The notes under the pieces are model-generated. The model was not told the DNA's origin, did not search any database, and was given only the letters and a program-made list of their open reading frames with translations. 64,000 nt of DNA from Haematococcus lacustris. Its lineage: Eukaryota; Chlorophyta; Chlorophyceae; Chlamydomonadales; Haematococcaceae. Within the stretch, counting starts at the first letter, position 1; every line of letters begins with the position of its first letter. A program made the position numbers and the translations under genes. Positions 10,101 to 19,470 of this stretch are shown in pieces. The DNA lies in NCBI GenBank assembly GCA_030144725.1, contig JASKMD010000026.1, positions 9,788,616-9,852,615 on the forward strand. Reading direction: 5' to 3'.

Positions 10101-11286
10101 ACACTTCTTTTGCATGTCACCCTTCTTCCCTCTGCCCCTGCCCCTGCCCCCTGCTACTTTTCCCCTACTTGCCCTCCCCCGTCTTGCCCCCCCCCTCTCC
10201 CAGTGCTTGCAACCACCAGCTCCGCCTACTCCTCCACCCTCCCCAACACCTTTCCTTGTCTCCCTCCAGCCTGCCCACCACCCCTGGCTGGTCTCAGGAG
10301 CTGGGCAACTACGGCGAGTACAGCGGTGCACCCAACACTGGGGAGACCTACCAGTACGCCAACACCGTGCTGGCCTGCGCCACATCCCACCTGGACTCAC
10401 AGCCCAGGGCGCTGCTCATTGGTGGCGGTATTGCCAACTTCACAGATGTTGCCGCCACCTTCCAGGTACGTCCGGGCTGGGTATTTAAGGCCCAAGGGTG
10501 GGGCAAGGAGCGGGGCGGGGCGAGGCGGGGCGGGGTCAGTGTTGTTAGTCCACAGCAGCAGCAGCAGCCTGTTGTCAAATGTGTTGTGTGGTGAGGAGGG
10601 GTGGGTGACGTGTGGATGATGTGTGGGAGGTAGGTGGTGAGGGGAGGGGGTCAGGAGCTGATGGAGTGGTCACCCTCACGTGCAAGGTGGGTGCCAGGTC
10701 AGGTGGTGTTGAGTACCAGGCATGAGGCCTTCATGATGGATGGTGTTTTTTAAGCAACAGGTAAGGGCTGTGACAAACAAAGAAACATAAGTGATAGCCA
10801 TGCTGTCCTCCTCTTCTGCCGTGGGCTGCAGGGCATCATCATGGCCTTAAGGGAGCATGCAGAGGCGCTGCGGGCCGCCAAGATGCGCATCTTTGTGCGC
10901 CGGGGCGGTCCAAACTACCAGAAGGGCTTGGCTCTCATGCGGGCGCTGGGGGTAGAGCTGGCCCTCCCCATCCAGGTGTGACCCTGCTGGCCCCTCCCTG
11001 CTGCTGCCCCTGCTGCCCCCTCCCTGCTGCTGTCCCTGCTGGTCCCTTCCTGCTGCTGCCCCTGCTGCTCCTCTCACTGCTGCCAAGGCCGCTGCCCCTG
11101 ATGCTGCCGCCGCTGCTAGTGATCCAACACATGGCCAGGAAGTGCGAGATCAGGCATTCAATCGCAGCTCCTGTCGTCATGAGAGGCGGTGTGCGTGTTG
11201 CATGGCTGCAGGTGTACGGACCAGAGTCGTCCATGACGGGCATTTGTGCGGAAGCTATCGCGTATGTGAAAGGCTCTGCAAGCTGA
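7174..11286 (+). CDS. ACLA: ATP-citrate lyase subunit A (ACLA)
   Basis: Ten exons in phase: 7174-7347, 7759-7857, 8090-8185, 8487-8681, 9081-9196, 9425-9557, 9872-9952, 10298-10465, 10832-10975 and 11212-11286 (TGA). They give 426 residues; plant ACLA is about 423. With subunit B it makes cytosolic acetyl-CoA and oxaloacetate from citrate, CoA and ATP. It starts [15 protein letters not shown]. The ATP-grasp half includes [20 protein letters not shown] and [20 protein letters not shown], and [11 protein letters not shown] is the metal-binding end of the fold. The citrate-binding half has [32 protein letters not shown] and [15 protein letters not shown], and ends [15 protein letters not shown]. 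Intron 1 uses a GC donor (AAG|GCAGGG), which the conserved VVK-PDM junction requires. That intron also contains a Fanzor-element 3' end. All other introns are GT-AG. Confidence 0.95.
7495..7712 (-). mobile_element. solo 3' end of a Fanzor family B element
   Basis: This stretch closely matches 14268-14490, the noncoding segment just downstream of the family B Fanzor gene, from CCCCCTTGTCCCTCACTAGG to the AGTTGGCATGACAAAACA motif. No coding part is attached. It sits inside ACLA intron 1, antisense to ACLA. Similar solo ends lie at 12540-12632 and, as part of a larger fragment, at 405-600. Confidence 0.75.
8692..8945. repeat. tandem duplication in ACLA intron 4
   Basis: Two copies of about 110 bp, starting near 8698 and 8846, share TATGGCCCAAACAGTTAAAC, CCCGCATTCA and GGTGAACTCC. 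About 35 bp separate them. They look like remnants of a short mobile or satellite sequence in the intron. No coding meaning is seen. Confidence 0.75.
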
Positions 11287-11493
11287 CAACGGAGAGTTGT
11301 GTACAATACGCTTCATCGAGGGGTGCCCATGTAAAGGGCACGCAACAAGATGTGCATGCATGCCTCCAGCCTGCTCTCTTTCTAACTCGGTCGTTTGACA
11401 GGTCCCTAAGCAACGAGAGCCCTGCAGTTCCGGGCCATACATGTTGAGCGGAACTTTATATGATGTGGCTTACACCGCTTAAGCCGTCAGCCG

Positions 11494-11703
11494 TTAGGCT
11501 GCTAGGCCGCCCTCCCCTTCAAGGGGTTCGGGACTTTCTGAAACGCACTTCATAGCAAGGTGCACAAACAAAGGTGCACATGGGCTCAACATGAAGTCAT
11601 GCAAGTTCTCATTGTTGTTCTGTAAAGTCAAGGCAAACTCCGGCTGCTCCCTGATGGAACTCGTGGCAGTGCACTCAAAGATGAAATGCATGGCGTCATC
11701 CAC
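11494..11703 (-). pseudogene. possible LINE-type retrotransposon C-terminal fragment
   Basis: The minus strand encodes about 69 residues beginning MDDAMHFIFECTATSSIREQ. The pattern of an acidic pair, H-F, then a C within the next few residues resembles the zinc-knuckle tail that follows reverse transcriptase in LINEs. No reverse transcriptase is present around it, so at best this is a short remnant. The stretch 11287-11493 just after ACLA shows nothing else. Confidence 0.35.
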
Positions 11704-12539
11704 TACATGAGCGGAACTTTACCCCGCTCGACAGCTCTGCTGTTCCACCGTTGTGCACTCCATTGCCATTCCTGTGACTCTTATGCTGCACAGCACTCGG
11801 ACCGGCTCCTGCCCCCGCCCCGGAAGTGACCGGCATCATTTCGTCCTGCCTCGGCCTGCTCAGCCGTTGCCCGCCACAGTGCCAGCAACGAGGTCATGAG
11901 GAGGGGCGGCTGACGTGAAAGGAGCAACTTACTGCGCGGCCATAGCTGACCCCAGACTTGACCTGGCTGTGCGACCAGGCAGTGCAACTGATGCCTGAAA
12001 GGCTGGCCTGTTGGTCTGGACATTGGCATGACACTCTAGGTCATAGCCAATTCAGGCTAAATTAGGTAGTGGTCATGGCCAAGTCAGGCAGTGCCCAGCA
12101 CCTGACTTGGCCATGACAACTGTCAGTCATAACCGCCATCAGTAAGGACGAAATATGCCATTGGAGATGAAGAATGGTGTCAAAAAGATGTCGCCGTGGA
12201 GGATGCTGGGCAGTTTGCAGTCAAGGCCAAGGGCGTGGTCCTGGTCTCAGAGTTCAAAATGTCAGCAGCATCCCATACGCCAGCAGCCCGGCAAGCCATG
12301 ACACAATAGCCTGTTGCCAATAAGCTGTATGACCTGACCCGCCTTGGTTACCTTGACGCAGGGCAGCAGTGTGTGCAGTGTACCTTGTGCGCAGCAACAG
12401 CAGGTTCCAGTCCAAGCAATGCCATCTTGGCATCAGCCGCCACCACCACCACCATCACCACCACCACCACCACCACCATCACCTCAACCTCAAGCCTGGG
12501 CTGCAGGAAAGAAACAAAGCAGTTGCTTGAGCAGTTTGC
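11704..12539. other. intergenic; hairpin and CCA microsatellite only
   Basis: I see no gene. The stretch holds a 17-bp-stem inverted repeat (12072-12117) and an imperfect CCA/CAC tract at about 12438-12484. Confidence 0.5.
12072..12117. repeat. perfect 17-bp inverted repeat (hairpin)
   Basis: GTCATGGCCAAGTCAGG and its exact complement are separated by a 12-base loop. It could fold as a stable hairpin in DNA or RNA. Function is unknown. Confidence 0.85.
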
Positions 12540-12632
12540 AGCCCCCTTGTCCCTCACTAGGCCTCCATTTGAGCCGGATCAGAAGTACCCACTAGCATAC
12601 ACTATCAGCCACTAGCAGCCACTAACTAAGAT
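12540..12632 (-). mobile_element. truncated solo 3' end of Fanzor family B
   Basis: It matches the start of the family B 3' segment (GCCCCCTTGTCCCTCACTAG, then GCCTCCATTTGAGCCGGATC and CCACTAACTA) and breaks off after about 90 bp. No coding part is attached. Confidence 0.7.
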
Positions 12633-12649
12633 GAGTTTGCAGTCAAGCT

Positions 12650-13020
12650 GACAGCTGGACCTATGGCTGGGACATGGACTGCAGCCCTGGCCCTGGTCTG
12701 GATTGGACTGGCCCACAGCCCTGGCCTTTGTCTGGGTTAGTCCTGGTCATGGTCCCGCACCATGGTCCTCTGGCCTCCAGTCTGGGTCATGCCGTGCTTG
12801 TTTTGTCACGCCCAGCAAGTATTGCCACCTTCCGTTGTTGCTGGGACAGGGAGCAGGTCAGGCATACCACACAGCACTGGCCTGCTGACATTGAGGCAGA
12901 GCGCTGCTGGGCCTTACTCCCCTGACACAAATGTAAGCAGTAGGGATGGCAGGGGATGTGGGAGGGTGTCCTCTGCCTCTGCAACGCCCTGTTGCTGACC
13001 CGCCATCCCTTCATGCCTAA
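12650..13020. repeat. dispersed repeat R350, copy 1
   Basis: About 350 bp match 24150-24555 at roughly four bases in five. Both copies share ACTGGCCCACAGCCCTGGCC, GGTCAGGCATACC and GACCCGCCA(C/T)CCCTTCATGC. The second copy begins directly after the PDK stop codon. No coding function is seen. Confidence 0.7.
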
Positions 13021-13585
13021 TAGTCCACCTCTCAGTGCGCAGCCTGGCAGCAGCAGTGGCCAAGGCGGACCTGAAAGCTTCTGACTTTCAGCACACTAGC
13101 AACCGTGGATGGGGTTCCTTGCCCTGTCCCTTCCCCAGGCAGTATCCTCAGGTCACAGCCAGCTGGCCAGTGGGGGTGGGAGGATGTTGACATGGCCACT
13201 GGGTGCGCCAGGTAGACTGGCAACCCTCCCACCTCCCACCTGTCCCTGGTGAAAAGGTAGCAAGGGCATGCCTGGAGGCTACTCGCCTCCCAACGGCGAG
13301 GGCGTGTTTTTCATTGTTTATAATAAGCTGCAGCACCTGACCCATCTTAATGCAGTGGTATGGTCAACGAAACAGGCTTTGATCAGCTGGCCAATGACAG
13401 CGAGCAGGCAGCCTTCCTGCGTGAGCGGATGTAGGCCAGCCTGCCTGACCCTCCGGGGCACTGTAAGGCCGGCACCGGTCACACACCGCTGATCGTGCAG
13501 AGGGCCTGCAAAAGAGCAGAGTGCAGTCTTCAGGTGGGCACCCATCCGCGAACTTGCTTCAGCGCCATGTCGCCAAACACCGGCC
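13021..13585. other. intergenic, nothing recognised
   Basis: Unique-looking sequence with only short spurious frames. I see no splice-consistent exons or family motifs. Confidence 0.4.
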
Positions 13586-13589
13586 GCAG

Positions 13590-14250
13590 CAGTGGGGCAG
13601 GCAGTGTCTGGCGCTCCCCGCGGTGCTTTGAAACTCGACCAGCACCACCTCGGAGTGGTGTTGGCACAAGCGGCTCACTGACACAGGCCCAATACATAAG
13701 AGGCACCGACTGCCGACCCGATCGGCGGCGTTAAGTGGAGAACACGGGCTGCGTTATCTGTAATCCGCCAATGTCTAGTTTTCGACCCTTACCCCCTTTT
13801 GAGGTTGAGGCGAGCGATGTTGGCATGAAACACATGCTCTGATGTGAACAACAGATCAAGCATTGCCTGATGGGTGATTGTCTGATGGCATCGCCGGTCC
13901 GATGTATAGGGCAGGCAGTGTCTGGCGCTCCCCGCGGCGCTCCGGTACCCGACCAGCAGCACCTCGGAGTGGTGTTGGCCGGCCGACTCACTGACACACC
14001 CACCATCCACCACCGGCCGACTCACTGACACACCCACCACCAATACATGAGAGGCACCGACTGCCGACCCCAATCGGCGGCGCCAAGTGGAGTTACGACA
14101 CGGGCACGGAAACGAGCTCCAGCACTTACAAAGCCAGCAAAGCTACAATTAGGGGCTACATCATCTGTTACCCGGTATCTGGTATCCGCTGATATCTAAC
14201 TTTTTACCCCCACCCCCTTTTGAAATTGAGGCGAAGGATGCTGGAACGAA
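13590..14250. repeat. two diverged tandem units of ~330 bp
   Basis: The segments GGCAGGCAGTGTCTGGCGCT, CACCTCGGAGTGGTGTTGGC, GAGGCACCGACTGCCGACCC, ATCGGCGGCG and CCCCTTTTGA(G/A)(G/A)TTGAGGCGA occur in the same order from about 13595 and again from about 13915. The second unit contains a further internal duplication of CGACTCACTGACACACCCAC. It is probably mobile-element-derived, of unknown class. Confidence 0.7.
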
Positions 14251-14267
14251 CCATGCTGCTATGCTAC

Positions 14268-14530
14268 AGGCCCCCTTGTCCCTCACTAGGGCCTCCATTT
14301 GAGCCGGATCAGAAGTACCCACTAGCATACACCATCAGCCACTAGTAGCCACTAACTAGATCCGGCTCAAACAGTGTTATTGGGCTGTGTGGAGTAAACC
14401 CAGTGCACATGGCACATGAGCCGCCTACCACCTACACTATTGCCTGACCACGAGGGCTATGATGTAGAGTTGGCATGACAAAACATGCACTAATTGTAAG
14501 CTGATGACAGCTCAACAAAGGGGGCACACA
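14268..14530 (-). mobile_element. 3' terminal segment of Fanzor family B element
   Basis: This noncoding segment directly follows the stop codon of the family B Fanzor gene (minus strand) and is conserved at 405-600, 7495-7712, 12540-12632 and in part at 59798-59880. In characterised Fanzor/TnpB systems the guide RNA is encoded at this end. It is therefore the place to look for an omega-type RNA, but I see only conservation, not a proven RNA. Confidence 0.6.
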
Positions 14531-17500
14531 CTACTGTGCCTCAGCAGGCTGCTGCTGCTCCTGGGCCTTGGGTGGCTTGTCTCGCACCCGCTTGTAGCCC
14601 AGGCCAGGGTACTCCTTGCCCTTGGCTGGCAGCGCTCCCTGGTCTGGCCAGTAGCACAGCTCGAGTGGACGCCACCTGCTCTCCCCAATGCGCTGCATGT
14701 TCAGCGCTGAATTGCAGTCCCTGTCCAGCCACCTGCCTGGCTGTGGTGCGGGCTTTGCCTTGGCAGCCTTGCCCTTGCCCTTGCCCTTGCCCTTGGTGGG
14801 CTGGGTGGGCTCAGCCTTGGTGCGCTTGCTGCGCTTGGCTGGCTGGGGTGTGCTGGGCCCTGGCTCTGAGGCTGCTGGCTGTGTGGCTGCCTGGCCGCTG
14901 CGAGGGGCCTGTGGGGGCCTGCGGGGGGCCACTACCGGGCACCACACCAGGCCCCGCACTGGCTGGCCACGCTCCTGGCTCCAGGCTGGGCGCACTAGGC
15001 GGTGGTGCACCTGCCCTGCTGGGGGCTTCCAGCCTGCAGGCCTTGTGGCACTGAGTGTGTTCAGCTCCACCTCACATGGCTGCTGGCCATTCACTGCTGA
15101 GCTGACCCGGCTGGTGCGGTGCTCATCGACAAGCACCACCCTGCCCCCATCCTGGTCTTTGCCCCTGGGCCTGCACACCACCTTGCGGCAGGCCCGCAAC
15201 ACCGCATCAGCACCCCACCCTCCCGCTGTGCCAATGCTAGCTGCTCCAAAGAACACCACCAGCTGCTTGGCACGATTGTGGCGCTTCATGGACAACTGCG
15301 CCATCTCTCTCTCCAACTGCAGCCATGCACACAAGACACACACACGGTGGCTGACATGGTGGCACCAGGTTAGGCATGGCACAGTCAAGTACTCTTTCGG
15401 TTCGTGCCCAACCCACCACGGTTCGTGCCCAACCCACAACTCTCCGTCCCTTACCCTCCCTCCCACCTACCCACCCACCCACCCACCCTCACCTTGTTGA
15501 AGAACTGCTCCAGCGCCCGGTCCTGGGCTCCGTACAGCCTCAGCCGCTGCCGTGCCCACTTGGGGTCCAGGTACACCTCCCACACCGCATCCCAGGTGGC
15601 CAGGGTGACGGTGATGTGCTTCAGGTTGGCCTCCAGGGAGGTGCCGGCTGAGCTGGCTGCTGCCAGGTGCTGGAGGTGGGGCTTGATCGGTGCTAGCCGC
15701 CGCTCAGTGTCACGGCGGGCATTGTTCAGGCCGCTGGCATGCTTCACCTCGCCCTTGGTCAGCTTCCACCGGCGCAGCTGGTCTGCCTGCAGCTGGCCTG
15801 TTGCTGGATCCCACACCCCAGAGGCTGCGCTGACTGCCTGGGTGACGCCGGGGTCGATGCCCACCCCAATCTGTGTGTCTGTGTCAAACACAAACTCACG
15901 CATCTCAGCTATGCCCCTGCCTATGTGGGGGAGCCCCACTGCATGAGCCGCTGCTGCTGCTGCACTTGGGCGGCTGCTGGTGCTGCTGCTGCTGGCAGCT
16001 GGAGGTGGGGCTGGAGGAGGGGGAAGGGGGCGCGTGTAGTGCACGCACACGCTGACACCATCTGTGTCCACCAACCTCTCGAAAGCAAACCCCTTGTTGC
16101 GAAGCTTGTTGGTGTTGAACCACCTGGCCCAGTGATGGCTCAGTGCAAGCTCTGAGGTGAATGCTGCCCGGGGTTCCTTGGTCAGGCCCAGCTGCTTGCA
16201 CACCCCATGCAGCACCCTGCTGTCCACCTTGATGAAGTGCACCCCCACCCTGGCCATGGGGGTGAGGGTGAAGGGGGGTGGGCAGGTCAGGGTCCGGGGA
16301 ACAACCCCACGCCTCTTGCCGCGCTTTGGCTGCCCTGGTGCGGGTGGGGTGTGGGGCTGCTGCCACCGCTCTAGCCACCGGCACACATGCACTGCATGGC
16401 GCATGCGGCAGGGCAGGGGCAGGGTGTCCTGCAGGGAGCCTTCCTTCTTCATGCCCAGTAGGCGACGGTGCGTGTTGGCCTCCTCTATCAGGTCCGCCAC
16501 ATGGCCCTTGTCCAGGGTGGCGGCCTTCAGGTATAAGGTCAGGTCAGGTATAAGGTCAGGTCAGGTCAGGTCAGGTCAGGTCAGGTCAGGTCAGGTCAGG
16601 TCAGGTCAGGTCAGGTCAGGTCAGGTCAGGTCAGGTCAGGTCAGGTCAGGTCAGGTCAGGTCAGGTCAGGTCAGGTCAGGTCAGGTCAGGTCAGGTCAGG
16701 TCAGGTCAGGTCAGGTCAGGTCAGGTCAGGTCAGGTCAGGTCAGGTCAGGTCAGGTCAGGTCAGGTCAGGTCAGGTCAGGTCAGGTCAGGTCAGGTCAGG
16801 TCAGGTCAGGTCAGGTCAGGTCAGGTCAGGTCAGGTCAGGTCAGGTCAGGTCAGGTCAGGTCAGGTCAGGTCAGGTCAGGTCAGGTCAGGTCAGGTCAGG
16901 TCAGGTCAGGTCAGGTCAGGTCAGGTCAGGTCAGGTCAGGTCAGGTCAGGTCAGGTCAGGTCAGGTCAGGTCAGGTCAGGTCAGGTCAGGTCAGGTCAGG
17001 TCAGGTCAGGTCAGGTCAGGTCAGGTCAGGTCAGGTCAGGTCAGGTCAGGTCAGGTCAGGTCAGGTCAGGTCAGGTCAGGTCAGGTCAGGTCAGGTCAGG
17101 TCAGGTCAGGTCAGGTCAGGTCAGGTCAGGTCAGGTCAGGTCAGGTCAGGTCAGGTCAGGTCAGGTCAGGTCAGGTCAGGTCAGGTCAGGTCAGGTCAGG
17201 TCAGGTCAGGTCAGGTCAGGTCAGGTCAGGTCAGGTCAGGTCAGGTCAGGTCAGGTCAGGTCAGGTCAGGTCAGGTCAGGTCAGGTCAGGTCAGGTCAGG
17301 TCAGGTCAGGTCAGGTCAGGTCAGGTCAGGTCAGGTCAGGTCAGGTCAGGTCAGGTCAGGTCAGGTCAGGTCAGGTCAGGTCAGGTCAGGTCAGGTCAGG
17401 TCAGGTCAGGTCAGGTCAGGTCAGGTCAGGTCAGGTCAGGTATAAGGTCAGGTCAGGTCAGGTCAGGTCAGGTCAGGTATAAGGTCAGGTCAGGTACAAG

Positions 17501-18871
17501 GTCAGGTCAGGTCAGGTCAGGTCAGGTCAGGTCAGGTCAGGTCAGGTCAGGTCAGGTCAGGTCAGGTCAGGTCAGGTCAGGTCAGGTCAGGTCAGGTCAG
17601 GTCAGGTCAGGTCAGGTCAGGTCAGGTCAGGTCAGGTCAGGTCAGGTCAGGTCAGGTCAGGTCAGGTCAGGTCAGGTCAGGTCAGGTCAGGTCAGGTCAG
17701 GTCAGGTCAGGTCAGGTCAGGTCAGGTCAGGTCAGGTCAGGTCAGGTCAGGTCAGGTCAGGTCAGGTCAGGTCAGGTCAGGTCAGGTCAGGTCAGGTCAG
17801 GTCAGGTCAGGTCAGGTCAGGTCAGGTAAGCCTGGGTTGGAGTAGTGCTTGCCTGGGTTGGAGTAGTGCTGTTGCATGGCCACCGCCAGCTGCATGGAGT
17901 GTGCGTTGATGGTGTTGGCGTCACCCGTCAGCTTGATGCTGCACAGCTCCTGCAGCTTGGCCACAAGCGCCTGGTTGCTGGGGTCCTCAAAGGCTGGCAT
18001 GAGCATGGGGTGGCGGTTGCGTCCAAGGCGTCGCTGCAGCTGGTTGTAGCATGTCTTGAAGTTTGGGTTGGCGAAGAACTTGCAGAAGTCTTTCAGCTGC
18101 CTGAGCATCAGGGTTTCCTCGCAGTCAAGGGGCAAGGGAGGGCCAGTGGGTGCTGCAGGTGCTAGGGCTGCCAGGCGGGCGCTGCAGCGCCTTTGGGGGG
18201 GTTGCGTGACTGGCTCAGGTTCTGACTCTGACTCTGACTCCCAGTCTGACTGTGGCTCTGGATCAGAGTCACAGTCTGACTCGGAGTCAGCGTCAGTGTC
18301 ACACTCCATGCTGGCATACTGGGCAGGCTGGGCAGGGGCACGCATGGGGAGTGGGGGTAGGGGGGGAGCATCAGGGGGTTGGGGAGGCTGCACGGCTGGA
18401 GGCTGAGGGGCGCTGGCACTTCCCGGGGTAGGGTAGCCCACCAGGCAGGTGAGAAAGATACGCAGGACAAACAAAGAGGCGATGACGCGGAGCTGGGAGT
18501 GGATTTCAGCCCGCAGCCGGAGGTGCTCCCGCAGCTTGCGCCTGGTCTTCTTGCAGCCGCGCAGCACTGCGCCCTCGGGGACCTTGATGACCTGCAGCCA
18601 AGCGAGGTAGCCATTTTGACAGGCCAAGGCGGGGTCGACACAAACAATGCGGGGACACATAAGGCGGGGACGTCACCTGACGTCGGGTCGTGTTCCAACT
18701 ATCACGGCGCGCCTGTCGTTGCTTGCCTTGGGCGGAACGAGACGCTGCAATGGAACCAACAGGAGCGACGGGTTATCACACAGCGGTAACTCACGTCTAG
18801 GGCTCACGTCACGGCTGGGGACACGAACCTTTATGTTTCTTGTCGCTACCCTTCCGCTTCTTCTTAGCCAT
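14531..18871 (-). CDS. Fanzor-type (TnpB-like) RNA-guided nuclease homologue, family B
   Basis: Proposed exons: 18871-18829, 18744-18677, 18591 to about 17884, 16524-15493 and 15316-14531, totalling about 878 residues. The start MAKKKRKGSDKKHK is nuclear-localisation-like. A hydrophobic segment follows (SLFVLRIFLTCLVGYPTPG, about residue 80-95), then an acidic serine-rich tract and an alpha-helical region. RuvC-I is IGVGIDPGVT near residue 490. RuvC-II/zinc-ribbon is LVVFFGAASIG and VLVDEHRTSR near 650-690. A Lys/Pro-rich insert precedes RuvC-III GRWLDRDCNSALNMQRIGES near 810. The order D ... TS ... RD fits the Fanzor signature. Expected zinc-ribbon cysteines are partly replaced (RVSSAVNG). 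The junction across the (TCAGG)n array is unresolved: the downstream exon can only start at GAAG|GCC, which fits a GTGGCC donor at 17883, not the two GC donors further on. It is transposon-borne; activity is not shown. Confidence 0.75.
16531..17827. repeat. (TCAGG)n array, ~1.3 kb, inside Fanzor gene
   Basis: More than 240 pentamers lie in two blocks (about 16552-17440 and 17495-17827) divided by GGTATAAGG variants. On the Fanzor sense strand the unit is CCTGA, with stops in all three frames. The array must therefore be intronic or break the gene. The long plus-strand frame through it (Ser-Gly-Gln-Val-Arg repeats) is an artefact. Confidence 0.95.
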
Positions 18872-19470
18872 CACGCGATGCGCAGTGCGACGGGCGGTGG
18901 CCTTTTCAAGCAACTTGGGTTTCCCGTGAAAAATACACGGTTGTGTGAAAATACACGAGTGCAAGGGAAAGGGAACAGGGCCAAGCCAAGCCAGTCAACT
19001 GCAAGGCAGCGTGCGTGTGTTTCCTCCTTCTCCTCATCGTCACGACCACCTCTCTCAGCCGGCCAGCTACTATGCTACAGGCTGCTGGGCTTGGGCCTTG
19101 GGTGCTCGACCTCGAGGGTTAGGTTAGTGCATGCAGCAGGCTAGCTAGCTAGTGGGCTGGCTTCCAGCCAGCCCCCCCTGCTTCAGATCCGCTCCCGTTG
19201 CTTGCCATGTTGTGGCCGGCTCACCTCCCACCCTATCACGTGACATGGGTACCCACGCCGTATTCCGCTCGGAGTTACTGCTGTCAGCGTAGGGAAAACA
19301 ATATAGAGTAAGAGGCGAACACATACTGGGAACATGCTTGGGCGTTTTCTTTTCCCTTTTACTTGCTGAGGTGGCTTTCCATAACTAACCGCCCTTGCGC
19401 TCTCAGGCGCCAAGCTCTAAGCCTGGCGCTAGGCTGAGGGCACAAATGGAAAGGCAGAGCAGATGATGGT
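18872..19470. other. intergenic region between divergent Fanzor and PDK starts
   Basis: No gene seen. The 5' ends of the Fanzor gene (minus) and PDK (plus) face away from each other here, so it should contain the PDK promoter. It contains a (CTAG)3 stretch near 19141-19152. Confidence 0.45.

Noticed and set aside
16157..17482. Long plus-strand open frame of Ser-Gly-Gln-Val-Arg repeats
   Set aside because: It is only the (TCAGG)n array, whose 15-base period has no stop on this strand. The real gene is on the other strand.
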